From Lachnospiraceae bacterium (lineage in GTDB: Bacteria > Bacillota > Clostridia > Lachnospirales > Lachnospiraceae), in the NCBI GenBank assembly GCA_016284315.1, contig JAEEOO010000052.1, positions 47,574 through 111,573 of the forward strand: a DNA stretch of 64,000 nucleotides. The letters are read 5' to 3'. The stretch's first letter is position 1; the number at the start of each line of letters is the position of its first letter. The notes beneath the pieces were generated by a model. The model was not told the origin of the DNA. It saw nothing but the letters and a program-made list of their open reading frames with translations, and did not search any database. A program made the translations under genes and the position numbers. This document shows, piece after piece, positions 1 through 8,159 of this stretch.

Positions 1-659
1 ATCATTGTAAGATTGGCAAGAGCCTGGGCTATATAATAACTTTCAAGTTCCCAGACTTCTTTTTTGTCCGAAAGTTCTTCCGCTTTCCTGCCCCATCTTT
101 TCTCTATGGCGGGGCCGGAAGCCATGCCCTCAAAACAATTTCCGTGGAAAGGGCAGACGCCTTCAAATTTGTCATCCTCCCTCGGCTTAAGGAGCATATG
201 TCCCATCTCGGAATGGATCACTCCGTGAAGGACTTTACCGTTAACAAGGATGCCCCCTCCAATACCGGTGCCAATGGTTATATAGACTACATCTTTAAGC
301 CCTTTGGCGCTTCCGTATGTTACTTCTCCCAAAAGAGAGCCGTTAACATCAGTATCAAAGCCCACGGGAACCTTGATGGCTTCCTCCAATGTTTTAACCA
401 ATGGAAAATTTGCCCATCCGGGTTTCGGAGTTGAAGTGATATACCCGTATGTAGTGGAGGATTTATGAAGATCCACCGGGCCAAAACTGGCCACGCCCAA
501 AGCAGCAATATGCTTGCGTTTGAAGTAGTCCTTGACTATCTCCATCGTTACTTCAGGTTCGTCCGTGGGGATGGTGACGCGGTCAATGATCTTACCGTTC
601 TCGTCCCCAAGGGCGCAGACAAATTTAGTTCCTCCGGCTTCCAGTGCACCAAGCAGCAT
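1..659 (-). CDS. ROK-family sugar kinase (fructokinase-like), 3' end outside window
   Basis: Predicted cytoplasmic ATP-dependent sugar kinase of the ROK family, most like ScrK-type fructokinases. My reverse translation begins MLLGALEAGGTKFVCALGDE, the phosphate-binding start of the family. It continues with GPVDL, a GFDTDVNGSLLGE stretch, the second phosphate loop ITIGTGIGGGI and a zinc-binding region (EMGHMLL, then CPFHGNCFEG). About 219 codons are present without a stop; the C-terminus lies beyond base 1. The ATG is 1 bp from the stop codon of the upstream esterase gene and its ribosome site (AGAGGA) lies inside that gene, so the two are probably translationally coupled. The substrate could be fructose, glucose or mannose; sequence alone does not decide. 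Confidence 0.88.
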   Translation of the reverse strand, partial: MLLGALEAGGTKFVCALGDENGKIIDRVTIPTDEPEVTMEIVKDYFKRKHIAALGVASFGPVDLHKSSTTYGYITSTPKPGWANFPLVKTLEEAIKVPVGFDTDVNGSLLGEVTYGSAKGLKDVVYITIGTGIGGGILVNGKVLHGVIHSEMGHMLLKPREDDKFEGVCPFHGNCFEGMASGPAIEKRWGRKAEELSDKKEVWELESYYIAQALANLTM

Positions 660-660
660 A

Positions 661-2262
661 CTAATTCCTCTTAAACTGTGAAACAAACTTCCATGCGTTC
701 TCGCAGCTGTGCTGTCTGCACTCGTGCTGCTGACCGCTTACGCTGGCAAACGCTGTACGGCAAACTCCGTCTTCACTTTCATAATAGCGGACGGTAAGGA
801 CGCTTCCTCTGCTCTCATCGGGAATCTTTTCTTCTCTTTCAGCAGATACGCCGTAGTATTTATCTTCCCAATTTTCTTTGTTAGAAAATTCAACGTTGAA
901 CTTTTTCTTAAGCTTGTTTACTCCCGCAACATACTGAACTCTGTTAAGGCAAGTATCAGCCTGTGAAGGAAGTTCGGGAAGAGGTGAATCCTCACCGCCT
1001 GAGTAAAATACAGGCTTTGCTACGGTCATATTTAGCTTGGGATCTCCCAAAGAAAGTCCGAAGGGATTTTCCTTGATGGGGAAAAGAGCACTGCAAGGCA
1101 TAAATCCTGCAAAGCCTTCGGGATATTCCTGATAAAGATCCCAGGTCTTTCCGCTTCCCATTGAGAATCCTGTAGCATAGATCCTGTCCTCATCTACATT
1201 ATATCTCTTTTTAACGGATTCTATAACCTCCATTACCTCAGTTGCGGTAACTGAAAGATGATCGTCAACGGATACAAAAAGGAAATCATGCTTATGGCAA
1301 ACTTCCCACCATCCGGCAACAAAAGTAAGGTACATGGATGTATCTCCGCCGCCGTGGAATCCCATTACAAGAGGAACGGGGCCCTTATCCATGATTCCGT
1401 TGTTATAATATGCAAAGTAGCCGACCTTATGAGTGGGCTGGTCCTTATATTTTGATTTGTTATCGGGTGAAGTTTTTACCTCAACGATTCCCGATTCCTC
1501 AGTCATGTTAAGCTCTTCAAAATCAGGCTCAAGCTGGATATTTCCACACCACATTTTGAACTTTCTGACAAATTTCTTAAAGTCAGCCTCGTAGTTTGCC
1601 TCTTCCTTGATAAGAAGATTCTCGCATCCTTTAAAGGCTTTGTTGATCTCTTCGCTGTTTGCAACGCTTAATACTGCGATATCTTTTCTTTCAACATTCG
1701 GAACAACCGAGAGTTTTTCCATGGAAACCATGGCGGGAGTTATCTCGCCGGGACCCCAAAGATATTCGCCGTCAACCTTTTTAAGAAGATGCTTTGCGCA
1801 ATAATCAGCTGACTTTCCATAGCTGTAAATATCGGCACGGAAGATAGCGCCGCGAACGAAATATCCCTTGAATTCTTTTGTGAAGAAGTCGGTGATCTTT
1901 ACGATTCCGTCCTCGTACTCAGGATACATCTTGATCTCTTTGATAACCGATGGATAGATGTTGTCTCCTGCATTCTCCCATCCACCTTCGCAGGTAGGAT
2001 ATACAAAGAGAACGCTTCCGTCGCTCTCTGCCGCAATATTTGCAAGACCTGTATTCTCCGCAAAAGCAACTGCGTCAAAAGAAGTCATGAGATGCTCTTC
2101 AAACACGAGAAGTAAGGGCGCTCTGAAACCATAATTGTTTACCTGACCCTCAAGATCATTTGAAGGAACATAAACCTTCAAAAAGAAATCCTCGTATTTG
2201 TGCTCCCAATATTTTCCACCATTTTCCATGGTCGTAACCTCGGGTTTTGTCATAACTGCCAT
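661..2262 (-). CDS. PHB-depolymerase/feruloyl-esterase-like alpha/beta hydrolase
   Basis: A 533-residue hydrolase without signal peptide, so probably cytoplasmic. The C-terminal half is a clear alpha/beta hydrolase: oxyanion motif GFHGGG at about residues 301-306 and nucleophile elbow GFSMGS at about 365-370 (Ser367), as in PHB depolymerase or LpqC-type esterases. The N-terminal half (about 25-200) has weaker echoes of the same fold (LLLVFEEH, LFVYPTC, IYSYGKSADYCAKHLL), which suggests a tandem duplication with a degenerate first copy. GAGGAGG precedes the start. It lies between a GH127 gene upstream and a sugar kinase downstream on the same strand, so a role in removing ester groups from plant-derived oligosaccharides is a reasonable inference. 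The substrate is not established. Confidence 0.75.
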   Translation of the reverse strand: MAVMTKPEVTTMENGGKYWEHKYEDFFLKVYVPSNDLEGQVNNYGFRAPLLLVFEEHLMTSFDAVAFAENTGLANIAAESDGSVLFVYPTCEGGWENAGDNIYPSVIKEIKMYPEYEDGIVKITDFFTKEFKGYFVRGAIFRADIYSYGKSADYCAKHLLKKVDGEYLWGPGEITPAMVSMEKLSVVPNVERKDIAVLSVANSEEINKAFKGCENLLIKEEANYEADFKKFVRKFKMWCGNIQLEPDFEELNMTEESGIVEVKTSPDNKSKYKDQPTHKVGYFAYYNNGIMDKGPVPLVMGFHGGGDTSMYLTFVAGWWEVCHKHDFLFVSVDDHLSVTATEVMEVIESVKKRYNVDEDRIYATGFSMGSGKTWDLYQEYPEGFAGFMPCSALFPIKENPFGLSLGDPKLNMTVAKPVFYSGGEDSPLPELPSQADTCLNRVQYVAGVNKLKKKFNVEFSNKENWEDKYYGVSAEREEKIPDESRGSVLTVRYYESEDGVCRTAFASVSGQQHECRQHSCENAWKFVSQFKRN

Positions 2263-2313
2263 TTAAAATACCTCCTCATAAAATGACTTTATCCCAATAC
2301 TTTTTAGTTAGTT

Positions 2314-4152
2314 TCAATCTACAAAATACCAATAAATTCCGTATCTTTCGTTGTACTTTTTGTAGTGAGGACCGAAAGTCATTTCCCTGTCAGTTCCCGT
2401 CAAAGTAAACTCAAGAGAATAAGGATCTTTTAATAAATGATCGTTGATATTTTCGATGAAACCTTTAACGTCTCCGTTATTTACTTTTATTTCCTCGCTG
2501 ATCTCAAGCTTTTCAGCCGGAATGGTTACGTCAACACCGGTACTTCCCTCAACCATGTTTTCGCTTCCAAGATTAGCGGACAAAAGAACAGGTCCGTACT
2601 TAAATGCAAATACATTGTCTTTATCGGGAAGGCCAAGGGCCTGTACATGGCAGGGAAGTTTTATTCCAAAGCTTTCTCCGTCCCTCCACTCTCCCTCAGC
2701 CACAAAGTATTCCTTCTTCATGGTGACAGTTTTTCCTTCTACGCCAAAGATAGGATCGTCGCACCAATCGGGAGTCCTTACCATGATCTTTGCTTTCTTT
2801 GAAGTCTCACCGTTCAAAAGTCTTACAGTAAACTTAACCATATCTGACGCGGGAAGATTTGCTTCCTGGATCAGTTTAATGCCAAGTTCTCCATCGGTTA
2901 CTTCGGATGAAAGGAACAAATTTACGATGATAGCATCGTCGTCCTTAAAGTAAATACTGCTGCCAAGCTTTGTAAAGTTTTCCATTCCGCTTCCCACACA
3001 GCACCAGAACTTGTCAAAGGGTCTTCCGTATACTTTGAAATATCCGGTTGCCATGGGCTGGAAGTACATGCACATTCCGGTCTCAGGATTCTGAGAAGAA
3101 AGGATGGCATTGATAAAGGTGTTCTCATAATAGTCGGCATATTTCTTATCGCCGGTTATCATGAAGAGCTTTCTTGTCATCTTCAGCATGTTGTAGGTGT
3201 TGCAGGTTTCGTTGTTGCAATTGGTTCTCTCTTTGTCGAGGATGTAATCCTCTCCAAAGTGCTCCCACTCACTGTTTCCGCCGGTTGCATAGGTGTGTCT
3301 TTCAACAACCATGGTCCAGAATGCCTTTACATATTCAAGATATGTCTCGTCACCAACGGTTAAATACCTGTTAAGCGCGCCGAGGAACTTAGGGATGGTA
3401 GTATTAGCATGCTGGTTGTTTAAAACATTCTTCTCGCCGGAATATACTTTCTTAAAGAGCTCTTCCTCATCAAACATGTGGGCAGCTTTAAGATGCTCTT
3501 CTTTCTGAGTCAGTTTATAAAGCTCGTAAAGAGCATCATTCATTCCGCCATATTCTATGCTAAGAACTGTGCGGTGAATCTCCTCGCTCCACTTTGAAAC
3601 TCTTTCATATGTCCAGTCACCGATCCCGGATGCAACGATAAGTGCGGGCATAAAGCCGGTGAGCTTATATACATTTACAAGTCCGTCAAGGATTTTATGC
3701 ATGGTATACCAGGGAACCCAACTCTCTTTGAAGATGTCTGTTTTTCCCTGTTCCACAAGATCAAATTGAAGTTCGACGTTTTCGATATCAGAAACGGTGG
3801 CTCCGAAAACAAAGCCGGGTTTTCCTTTGGAGTTTTCCTGACACTCCAAAAGACCGAGCACGATAGTGCTGATCTTATTAAAAAGCTGAACCTTCTGCTC
3901 CCCTGTAGCGCCTGCGTTGGCATAGCCCTGAGCAGCAGCGGTAAGATAGTGACCCATGGTATGACCACCGATAAGGGAGCTCTCCCATCCGGCATACCTC
4001 ATCTTTTTAGGCGCAAGCCCCGCATTCTCATAAAACCCCGCAAGAAGCCTGTCCTCTTCAAGACTGAGCAAATATGCCACATCCTTGTTTAATGCATTTA
4101 CGCAATGATCATCTTTTACCAAAACCTGTGAAAGACTGTAATCTCTGTACAT
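2314..4152 (-). CDS. Glycoside hydrolase family 127 (beta-L-arabinofuranosidase-like, DUF1680)
   Basis: A 612-residue GH127-type enzyme expected to release beta-L-arabinofuranose from short arabinosides. Family motifs are present: the N-terminal GGHTMGHYLTA region (about 62-73), NNETCNTYN (about 313-321; Glu315, Cys317) and FWCCVGSGMENF (about 382-393; Cys384, Cys385). In characterised GH127 enzymes the equivalent Glu and three Cys bind zinc, and one Cys is the nucleophile, so the full catalytic set is retained. No signal peptide is visible, which suggests intracellular action on imported oligosaccharides. It is first in a leftward operon with an esterase (51 bp gap) and a ROK kinase. GGGAGAG lies upstream of the ATG. 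Confidence 0.9.
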   Translation of the reverse strand: MYRDYSLSQVLVKDDHCVNALNKDVAYLLSLEEDRLLAGFYENAGLAPKKMRYAGWESSLIGGHTMGHYLTAAAQGYANAGATGEQKVQLFNKISTIVLGLLECQENSKGKPGFVFGATVSDIENVELQFDLVEQGKTDIFKESWVPWYTMHKILDGLVNVYKLTGFMPALIVASGIGDWTYERVSKWSEEIHRTVLSIEYGGMNDALYELYKLTQKEEHLKAAHMFDEEELFKKVYSGEKNVLNNQHANTTIPKFLGALNRYLTVGDETYLEYVKAFWTMVVERHTYATGGNSEWEHFGEDYILDKERTNCNNETCNTYNMLKMTRKLFMITGDKKYADYYENTFINAILSSQNPETGMCMYFQPMATGYFKVYGRPFDKFWCCVGSGMENFTKLGSSIYFKDDDAIIVNLFLSSEVTDGELGIKLIQEANLPASDMVKFTVRLLNGETSKKAKIMVRTPDWCDDPIFGVEGKTVTMKKEYFVAEGEWRDGESFGIKLPCHVQALGLPDKDNVFAFKYGPVLLSANLGSENMVEGSTGVDVTIPAEKLEISEEIKVNNGDVKGFIENINDHLLKDPYSLEFTLTGTDREMTFGPHYKKYNERYGIYWYFVD

Positions 4153-4271
4153 TCCTATTCTCTCCCGTCATCATACACAGTAAAACATCAGCTACGATAA
4201 TTTAATTCTATACCGCCCTTTTGGGTCTGAATACGCATTTTTTGCTAGAATCTCTCTCCCCGAATGTTGCT

Positions 4272-4340
4272 TTTGACCACCTAACCCCGTCTCTTGTGGA
4301 CAGTTTTGTCCACCGGGGACGGAGTCAAGGGGCCATTTTT
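4272..4340. repeat. Interspersed GGGGACGGAGTC repeat, copy 1 (paired units)
   Basis: Two adjoining units. The right one contains CCACCGGGGACGGAGTCAAG followed by GGCCATTTTT and matches the copies at 8.65 and 10.2 kb. The left one keeps the outer TTGACCACC and GTGGACA ends, but its core reads TAACCCCGTCTCTT, resembling the core in inverted form. It lies between divergent genes, just upstream of the promoter of the 52-residue membrane protein. Confidence 0.7.
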
Positions 4341-4343
4341 CTC

Positions 4344-4372
4344 TTTAACTATCCGGGGAATCAATATATAAT
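4344..4372 (+). promoter_or_regulatory. Candidate sigma-A promoter for the small membrane protein and K+ channel
   Basis: TTTAAC (4344-4349), a 17-base spacer and TATAAT (4367-4372). The transcript would start close to the AGGAGG ribosome site at 4381, giving a very short leader. The promoter abuts the end of repeat copy 1. Confidence 0.5.
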
Positions 4373-4393
4373 ATATTCACAGGAGGACTTCAT

Positions 4394-4552
4394 ATGGGAA
4401 AAAAGGATAATAAGAATGTTCTCATACACGATGACGGTACCATCGTTGATAATAAAAGTACCCAGACTCTTATTTTTGTTGTTCTTTGCCGTATCTTAAC
4501 CGTTTGTCTTGCTCTGCTTGGTCTTGCCGCTTTTATCAAAGGAAACTTTTAA
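4394..4552 (+). CDS. Small single-pass membrane protein (52 aa)
   Basis: A short ORF preceded by a strong ribosome site (CAGGAGG, 7 bases before ATG). It translates to 52 residues: a charged N-terminus (MGKKDNKNVLIHDDGTIVDN), one hydrophobic helix (about residues 25-47, TLIFVVLCRILTVCLALLGL) and a short AFIKGNF tail. A lysine-rich start followed by one helix suggests membrane anchoring; orientation is uncertain. It sits 41 bp upstream of a voltage-gated K+ channel gene on the same strand and shares its likely promoter, so it may be an accessory or regulatory peptide of that channel. That is inference from position only. No family was recognised. Confidence 0.7.
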   Translation: MGKKDNKNVLIHDDGTIVDNKSTQTLIFVVLCRILTVCLALLGLAAFIKGNF

Positions 4553-4593
4553 CAATTATCTTCATTCGTCTTTTCTATGAAAGGATCTGACCT

Positions 4594-5322
4594 ATGTACG
4601 ATTTTAAGCGAAGAGTTTATGAAGTAGTAGAAGCCTCACATGTTGGAGATGCCTCCAGTAAAGCATATGATATCCTCATGACTACCGCCGTTATCGTCGG
4701 TATGGTTCCCCTTACGCTAAAACAAGATAATCCTTTCACTATCGCTATTGAGATCGCAACCTGTCTTATCTTTCTCATAGATTACGTCGCCCGGGTTTAC
4801 ACCGCAGACTACAAAATGGGATACAAAAGTTTTAAAGCTTACATAGCCTATCTCTTTTCACCAATGGCAATCTTTGATTTCCTATCCATTGTACCGATAG
4901 TCTCTCTGTTCCTACCCGGTTCTGTTATACTAAGGTTGTTAAAACTCTTCAGAGTATTCAGAGTGCTAAAGCTGGTCCGCTATTCCAAGACCACCATAAT
5001 CATCGCAAATGTTCTTCGTAAAGTAAAAAAACAGCTCATCGCTGTTCTTATACTGATCATTATTTATATTTTTGTTTCAGCCATGCTTATTTTCCAGTTG
5101 GAGCCTACTCTCTTTGATACATTCCTTGATGCACTCTACTGGGCAACTATCTCTATTACAACCATCGGTTATGGTGACATCACACCGCAAACAGACATGG
5201 GCCAGTTCATTACTATGATCTCTGCCCTCGTAGGAGTTGCGGTTATCGCGCTCCCCACAGGTATGATCACCGCTGCTTACATGAATGAGATAAGCAAAAC
5301 AAAAACCAAGTATGAACTGTAA
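4594..5322 (+). CDS. Voltage-gated potassium channel (six-TM, Kv type)
   Basis: A 242-residue channel subunit with the standard layout: S1-S3 helices from about residue 28, an arginine- and lysine-rich S4 voltage sensor (RLLKLFRVFRVLKLVRYSK, about 114-132), an S5 helix (about 148-170), the pore helix and selectivity filter TTIGYGDITP (about 189-198), then S6. The filter is the canonical K+ filter, so K+ selectivity is well supported. The short cytoplasmic tail has no RCK or cyclic-nucleotide domain. AAAGGA precedes the ATG. It is the second gene of a likely two-gene unit with the 52-residue membrane protein. Confidence 0.93.
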   Translation: MYDFKRRVYEVVEASHVGDASSKAYDILMTTAVIVGMVPLTLKQDNPFTIAIEIATCLIFLIDYVARVYTADYKMGYKSFKAYIAYLFSPMAIFDFLSIVPIVSLFLPGSVILRLLKLFRVFRVLKLVRYSKTTIIIANVLRKVKKQLIAVLILIIIYIFVSAMLIFQLEPTLFDTFLDALYWATISITTIGYGDITPQTDMGQFITMISALVGVAVIALPTGMITAAYMNEISKTKTKYEL

Positions 5323-5404
5323 GATTGGAGATGCCAATGTCAACTATTACCATTGAACGTGATGTTCTTTTTAATGCATATCACTTTTGCAATGTTGACC
5401 GGGT

Positions 5405-6259
5405 CTACCTCTTTGACTTAGATATCTCCCAGAAGCTTACTGCGCTGGCAGCAGCTACGTTCAACGAGTCTACACCGTGTTGCATGGGGATCATTACCCG
5501 GTAATCACAGGCCGCGATAACTTCCTTCGGAAGGCCGTTTCCTTCCGTTCCCATTACTACCGCAAGTTTTTCATTTGAAAGCATTTCTTTGTCATCAACG
5601 CTGACGGAATCTTCTGTCAGCGCCATTGCTATTGTCTTATAGCCAAGTTCTTTGAGTGCCTCAATGACTTTTATCCCCTCGGAATCCTCGCGCCTAACCT
5701 TAGTCCAGGGAAGCTGGAAAACCGTTCCCATACTTACTCTTGCGGAGCGCCTTGTAAGAGGATCAACCGAAGCATGAGTAAGCACTGCGCCGTCCATACC
5801 AAGGGCTGCAGCGCTCCTTATTATCGCCCCAACATTTGCCGGATTAACAACATCATAAAGAACAGTGATATGGCTTTTTCCTTCACAAAATTCTTTAAGC
5901 TCAGGAACTTTTCTTCTTTCGAGTACACCCCAAAGACCTCTGACAAGCTCATAGCCCGTGATATTTACAAGGATATCCTTGCTTGCCACATAAACTGGAA
6001 TACTTTCAGCGTATTCACTTCCCCAAAGAGATGCAGTCTTTTCAAGCACAGGTTTTCCTTCTGCTTCCAAGCGTCCTTCTTCCACCAAAAGCGAACTCAG
6101 CCTATAGCCTGCTTCCAAAGCTCGCAAAATAACATAAGCGCTTTCTGCTATGAAAACTCCCGGATCCGGCTCATTATAATGGATCAGCTGTGTCTCCGAT
6201 GTTCTTGAAAAAATGTCCAATCTTGAATCTTCAAGATCTGTAATGTTAACAATGTTCAT
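5405..6259 (-). CDS. TrmH/SpoU-family RNA 2'-O-methyltransferase
   Basis: A 284-residue SPOUT methyltransferase expected to methylate ribose 2'-OH groups of tRNA or rRNA using S-adenosylmethionine. The three family motifs are present: NVGAIIRSAAALGMDG (motif 1, about 137-152), VVMGTEGNGLPKEV (motif 2) and MIPMQHGVDSLNVAAASAV (motif 3, the trefoil knot). An N-terminal substrate-binding domain precedes the catalytic half. Motifs do not decide between RlmB-like rRNA and TrmH-like tRNA activity. The gene follows the lipoprotein gene with a 19 bp gap and has only a weak ribosome site. Confidence 0.88.
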   Translation of the reverse strand: MNIVNITDLEDSRLDIFSRTSETQLIHYNEPDPGVFIAESAYVILRALEAGYRLSSLLVEEGRLEAEGKPVLEKTASLWGSEYAESIPVYVASKDILVNITGYELVRGLWGVLERRKVPELKEFCEGKSHITVLYDVVNPANVGAIIRSAAALGMDGAVLTHASVDPLTRRSARVSMGTVFQLPWTKVRREDSEGIKVIEALKELGYKTIAMALTEDSVSVDDKEMLSNEKLAVVMGTEGNGLPKEVIAACDYRVMIPMQHGVDSLNVAAASAVSFWEISKSKR

Positions 6260-6278
6260 ACTTTAATTCAAATTCTTA

Positions 6279-7841
6279 CTACCAGATCGTAATGCTGTAA
6301 CCGGTATCGGACAGGTCAAATTTTATGGTACCGCTTGATGCCTTGCAATTAAGAAGTGATGTATCAAGACCTGCCGAAGGGTTGTACTCTATTTTTACCA
6401 TATCGGGGCTGGGATGTTTCTTTGTAAGAGTAAGGCCGTTTATATCAAGCTGAGAAGCTTCTGTTACTCTCCAGCCAAGTCGTCCTCCCGTAAGAGCAAT
6501 GGTACCGGTGATCTTAAGGCTTGAGCCGGGTTTTAAGGTAAGGAACTGATAATCCTGATTGGGAAGTACTGTATTTCCCACATCTATTTCAAGATTTGTC
6601 CAAACAGCAAAATCGCCGTCGTATGCACCTTCTACGTTGTCCGCATCACCTTCGGTTAGTATAGCAGTAACAACCTTTGTTTCCAATTCCTTTTGTTCTT
6701 CATATGTAACGGATGGGCCCATATATCCAAGGTTTTCATTCATTCCGTCGTCTTCGATGCCACAACACACGCAGCCCTCAAATGGCGCTACCTCCGGAGG
6801 CTCATTGGGCACAAGACCGGATGGGAAGGTTACATTTTTGTAGTTTGTATCTCTCATCCTGACAAACTCATATCCGTTTCTTACCCATTCTTCATCGGTA
6901 AAAGTCTCACCGTTAATTGTAAGTCCCGACATATCAACCTTACCTGCATTCATCAGTTCAATGCCTGAACGACCGTCCCGGCCCGGTGCAACTTTTGGCC
7001 AAGTTCCCTTAATGGTCACAGCATGGCCCTCGCACTCAATATATATTCCTTCAAGCGTGTCACTTGAAACATCAATGACTATGTCAGATCCCAATATAGC
7101 GGAATCAATTCCTTTATCAAGACGCTTCCTTATTTCTGCCGCGCTTGAAACAGGGGTATTTCGCTCTGCTTCCAGCGCTTCCTCAGCAAGACGACGTTCC
7201 TCTTCTTCTTTTCGCTTTCGTTCTTCCTCTGCAGCAGCTTCTTCTTCACGTTCTTTTTCGCGTCTTTCCTCCGAGATCTCCCAGGCATAAGACTCAGTAT
7301 AGATACCTATGCGCTCTATAAATCTGTCTTTGTCTTCACCCATATAACCCGTTTTGGCTTTGGGCGCGATTTTCTTTGCCACCTCCGCAAGGACATCGGC
7401 GTATTCATCTTCAGCATCCGCTCCGTCAGGATTCATGATCTGAATTTCTGCAACATCTCCATGGTCCTCATACTGAGAGTGGAAATTGTAAAAGTCTACA
7501 AAAGCATCCTTATAGTTCTTGCCGATATAGTCTTCTTTGATGGTATACTCTGCCATGGCGCTGTTCACGCCGCAATCCACCACTGTATCACCCTTACAGA
7601 TGGTATAAAACTGCCAGTCATTACCGTCTTCAAATTCAATCCTGATACCTACATATCTGTCCCCGGATTTTGGCGTATAGGTTCCGTCGGAGTTTAGTTC
7701 TATTTCAGCCACATTTTCAAGTGATGTTGATGGAGTATCAGCAGTTCCCGCGTTACCGCTGCCTAAATTTCCGCAGGCTGTCAACAATGCTGCTCCCGTG
7801 ATCAACGATATAGCAATTACAGTTATCTTTGTTCTTCTCAT
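6279..7841 (-). CDS. Lipoprotein with charged helical linker and right-handed beta-like C-terminal half
   Basis: A predicted surface lipoprotein of about 520 residues. I place the start at the ATG at 7841 (MRRTKITVIAISL...) because GGAG lies 10 bases upstream and the signal peptide with lipobox LTAC then begins correctly; a longer reading frame extends to 7886. The mature N-terminus is low-complexity (GNLGSGNAGTADTPS). A domain of about 130 residues follows, then a highly charged Glu/Arg helix (EERREKEREEEAAAEEERKR region) that may be a spacer. The C-terminal half is rich in short beta-type turns (IVIDVSSDTLEGIYIEC, VTIKGTWP, LKITGTIALTGG), resembling beta-helix or carbohydrate-binding repeats. 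No family was recognised and its function is unknown. Confidence 0.75.
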   Translation of the reverse strand: MRRTKITVIAISLITGAALLTACGNLGSGNAGTADTPSTSLENVAEIELNSDGTYTPKSGDRYVGIRIEFEDGNDWQFYTICKGDTVVDCGVNSAMAEYTIKEDYIGKNYKDAFVDFYNFHSQYEDHGDVAEIQIMNPDGADAEDEYADVLAEVAKKIAPKAKTGYMGEDKDRFIERIGIYTESYAWEISEERREKEREEEAAAEEERKRKEEEERRLAEEALEAERNTPVSSAAEIRKRLDKGIDSAILGSDIVIDVSSDTLEGIYIECEGHAVTIKGTWPKVAPGRDGRSGIELMNAGKVDMSGLTINGETFTDEEWVRNGYEFVRMRDTNYKNVTFPSGLVPNEPPEVAPFEGCVCCGIEDDGMNENLGYMGPSVTYEEQKELETKVVTAILTEGDADNVEGAYDGDFAVWTNLEIDVGNTVLPNQDYQFLTLKPGSSLKITGTIALTGGRLGWRVTEASQLDINGLTLTKKHPSPDMVKIEYNPSAGLDTSLLNCKASSGTIKFDLSDTGYSITIW

Positions 7842-7942
7842 ATGCTCACAGCTCCATCCATCATAAGATCCGGTACGATTCTTCATGATAAGGATCTTGT
7901 TTTTGTATTTCCCCGGATAGATAATCTTTTAAAGACCCTTTG

Positions 7943-7951
7943 ATTATAGCA
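7943..7951 (-). promoter_or_regulatory. Extended -10 promoter for the lipoprotein gene
   Basis: On the minus strand the bases read TGCTATAAT, a perfect extended -10 element, about 100 bp upstream of the lipoprotein start. No good -35 is visible, as is usual for extended -10 promoters. Confidence 0.5.
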
Positions 7952-8005
7952 TTTTACTGGGCTTTTCACCACATTCAAACTGTTTATAAATATTTTAGAA
8001 TTATA

Positions 8006-8032
8006 TTAGCACTCACCTCTTGACAGTGCTAA
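8006..8032 (+). promoter_or_regulatory. CIRCE operator (HrcA site) of hsp20
   Basis: TTAGCACTC, 9 bases, then CAGTGCTAA. This matches the CIRCE inverted repeat (second arm GAGTGCTAA) with one mismatch and the correct 9-base spacer. HrcA binds CIRCE to repress heat-shock genes. Its right half overlaps the -35 of the hsp20 promoter. Confidence 0.92.
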
Positions 8033-8048
8033 CAATTGGGACTATAAC
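8020..8048 (+). promoter_or_regulatory. Sigma-A promoter of hsp20
   Basis: Consensus TTGACA (8020-8025), a 17-base spacer and TATAAC (8043-8048). The -35 hexamer lies inside the CIRCE element, so HrcA binding would block RNA polymerase directly. The leader to the start codon is about 105 bases. Confidence 0.85.
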
Positions 8049-8159
8049 GTAGGTAGAACAAAGGAATAGAGAAGATTCCAAAACAGAATCCAAACACTCC
8101 TTCCCTTGCTCATGAAACATATTATCTTTCATATTTTTCATGAAAAGGAGGAATGACCT

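Noticed and set aside
2444..2953. Rightward ORF of 169 codons opposite the GH127 gene.
   Set aside because: Fully antisense to a conserved enzyme gene, with no ribosome site and a serine/proline-rich product typical of shadow frames.
4221..4499. Rightward ORF of 92 codons across repeat copy 1.
   Set aside because: It runs through the repeat and promoter and overlaps the 52-residue gene in another frame; no ribosome site at its start.
5336..5503. Rightward ORF of 55 codons starting MSTITIERDV after the K+ channel gene.
   Set aside because: Most of it is antisense to the conserved 3' end of the SPOUT methyltransferase gene, and the ribosome site is poor.
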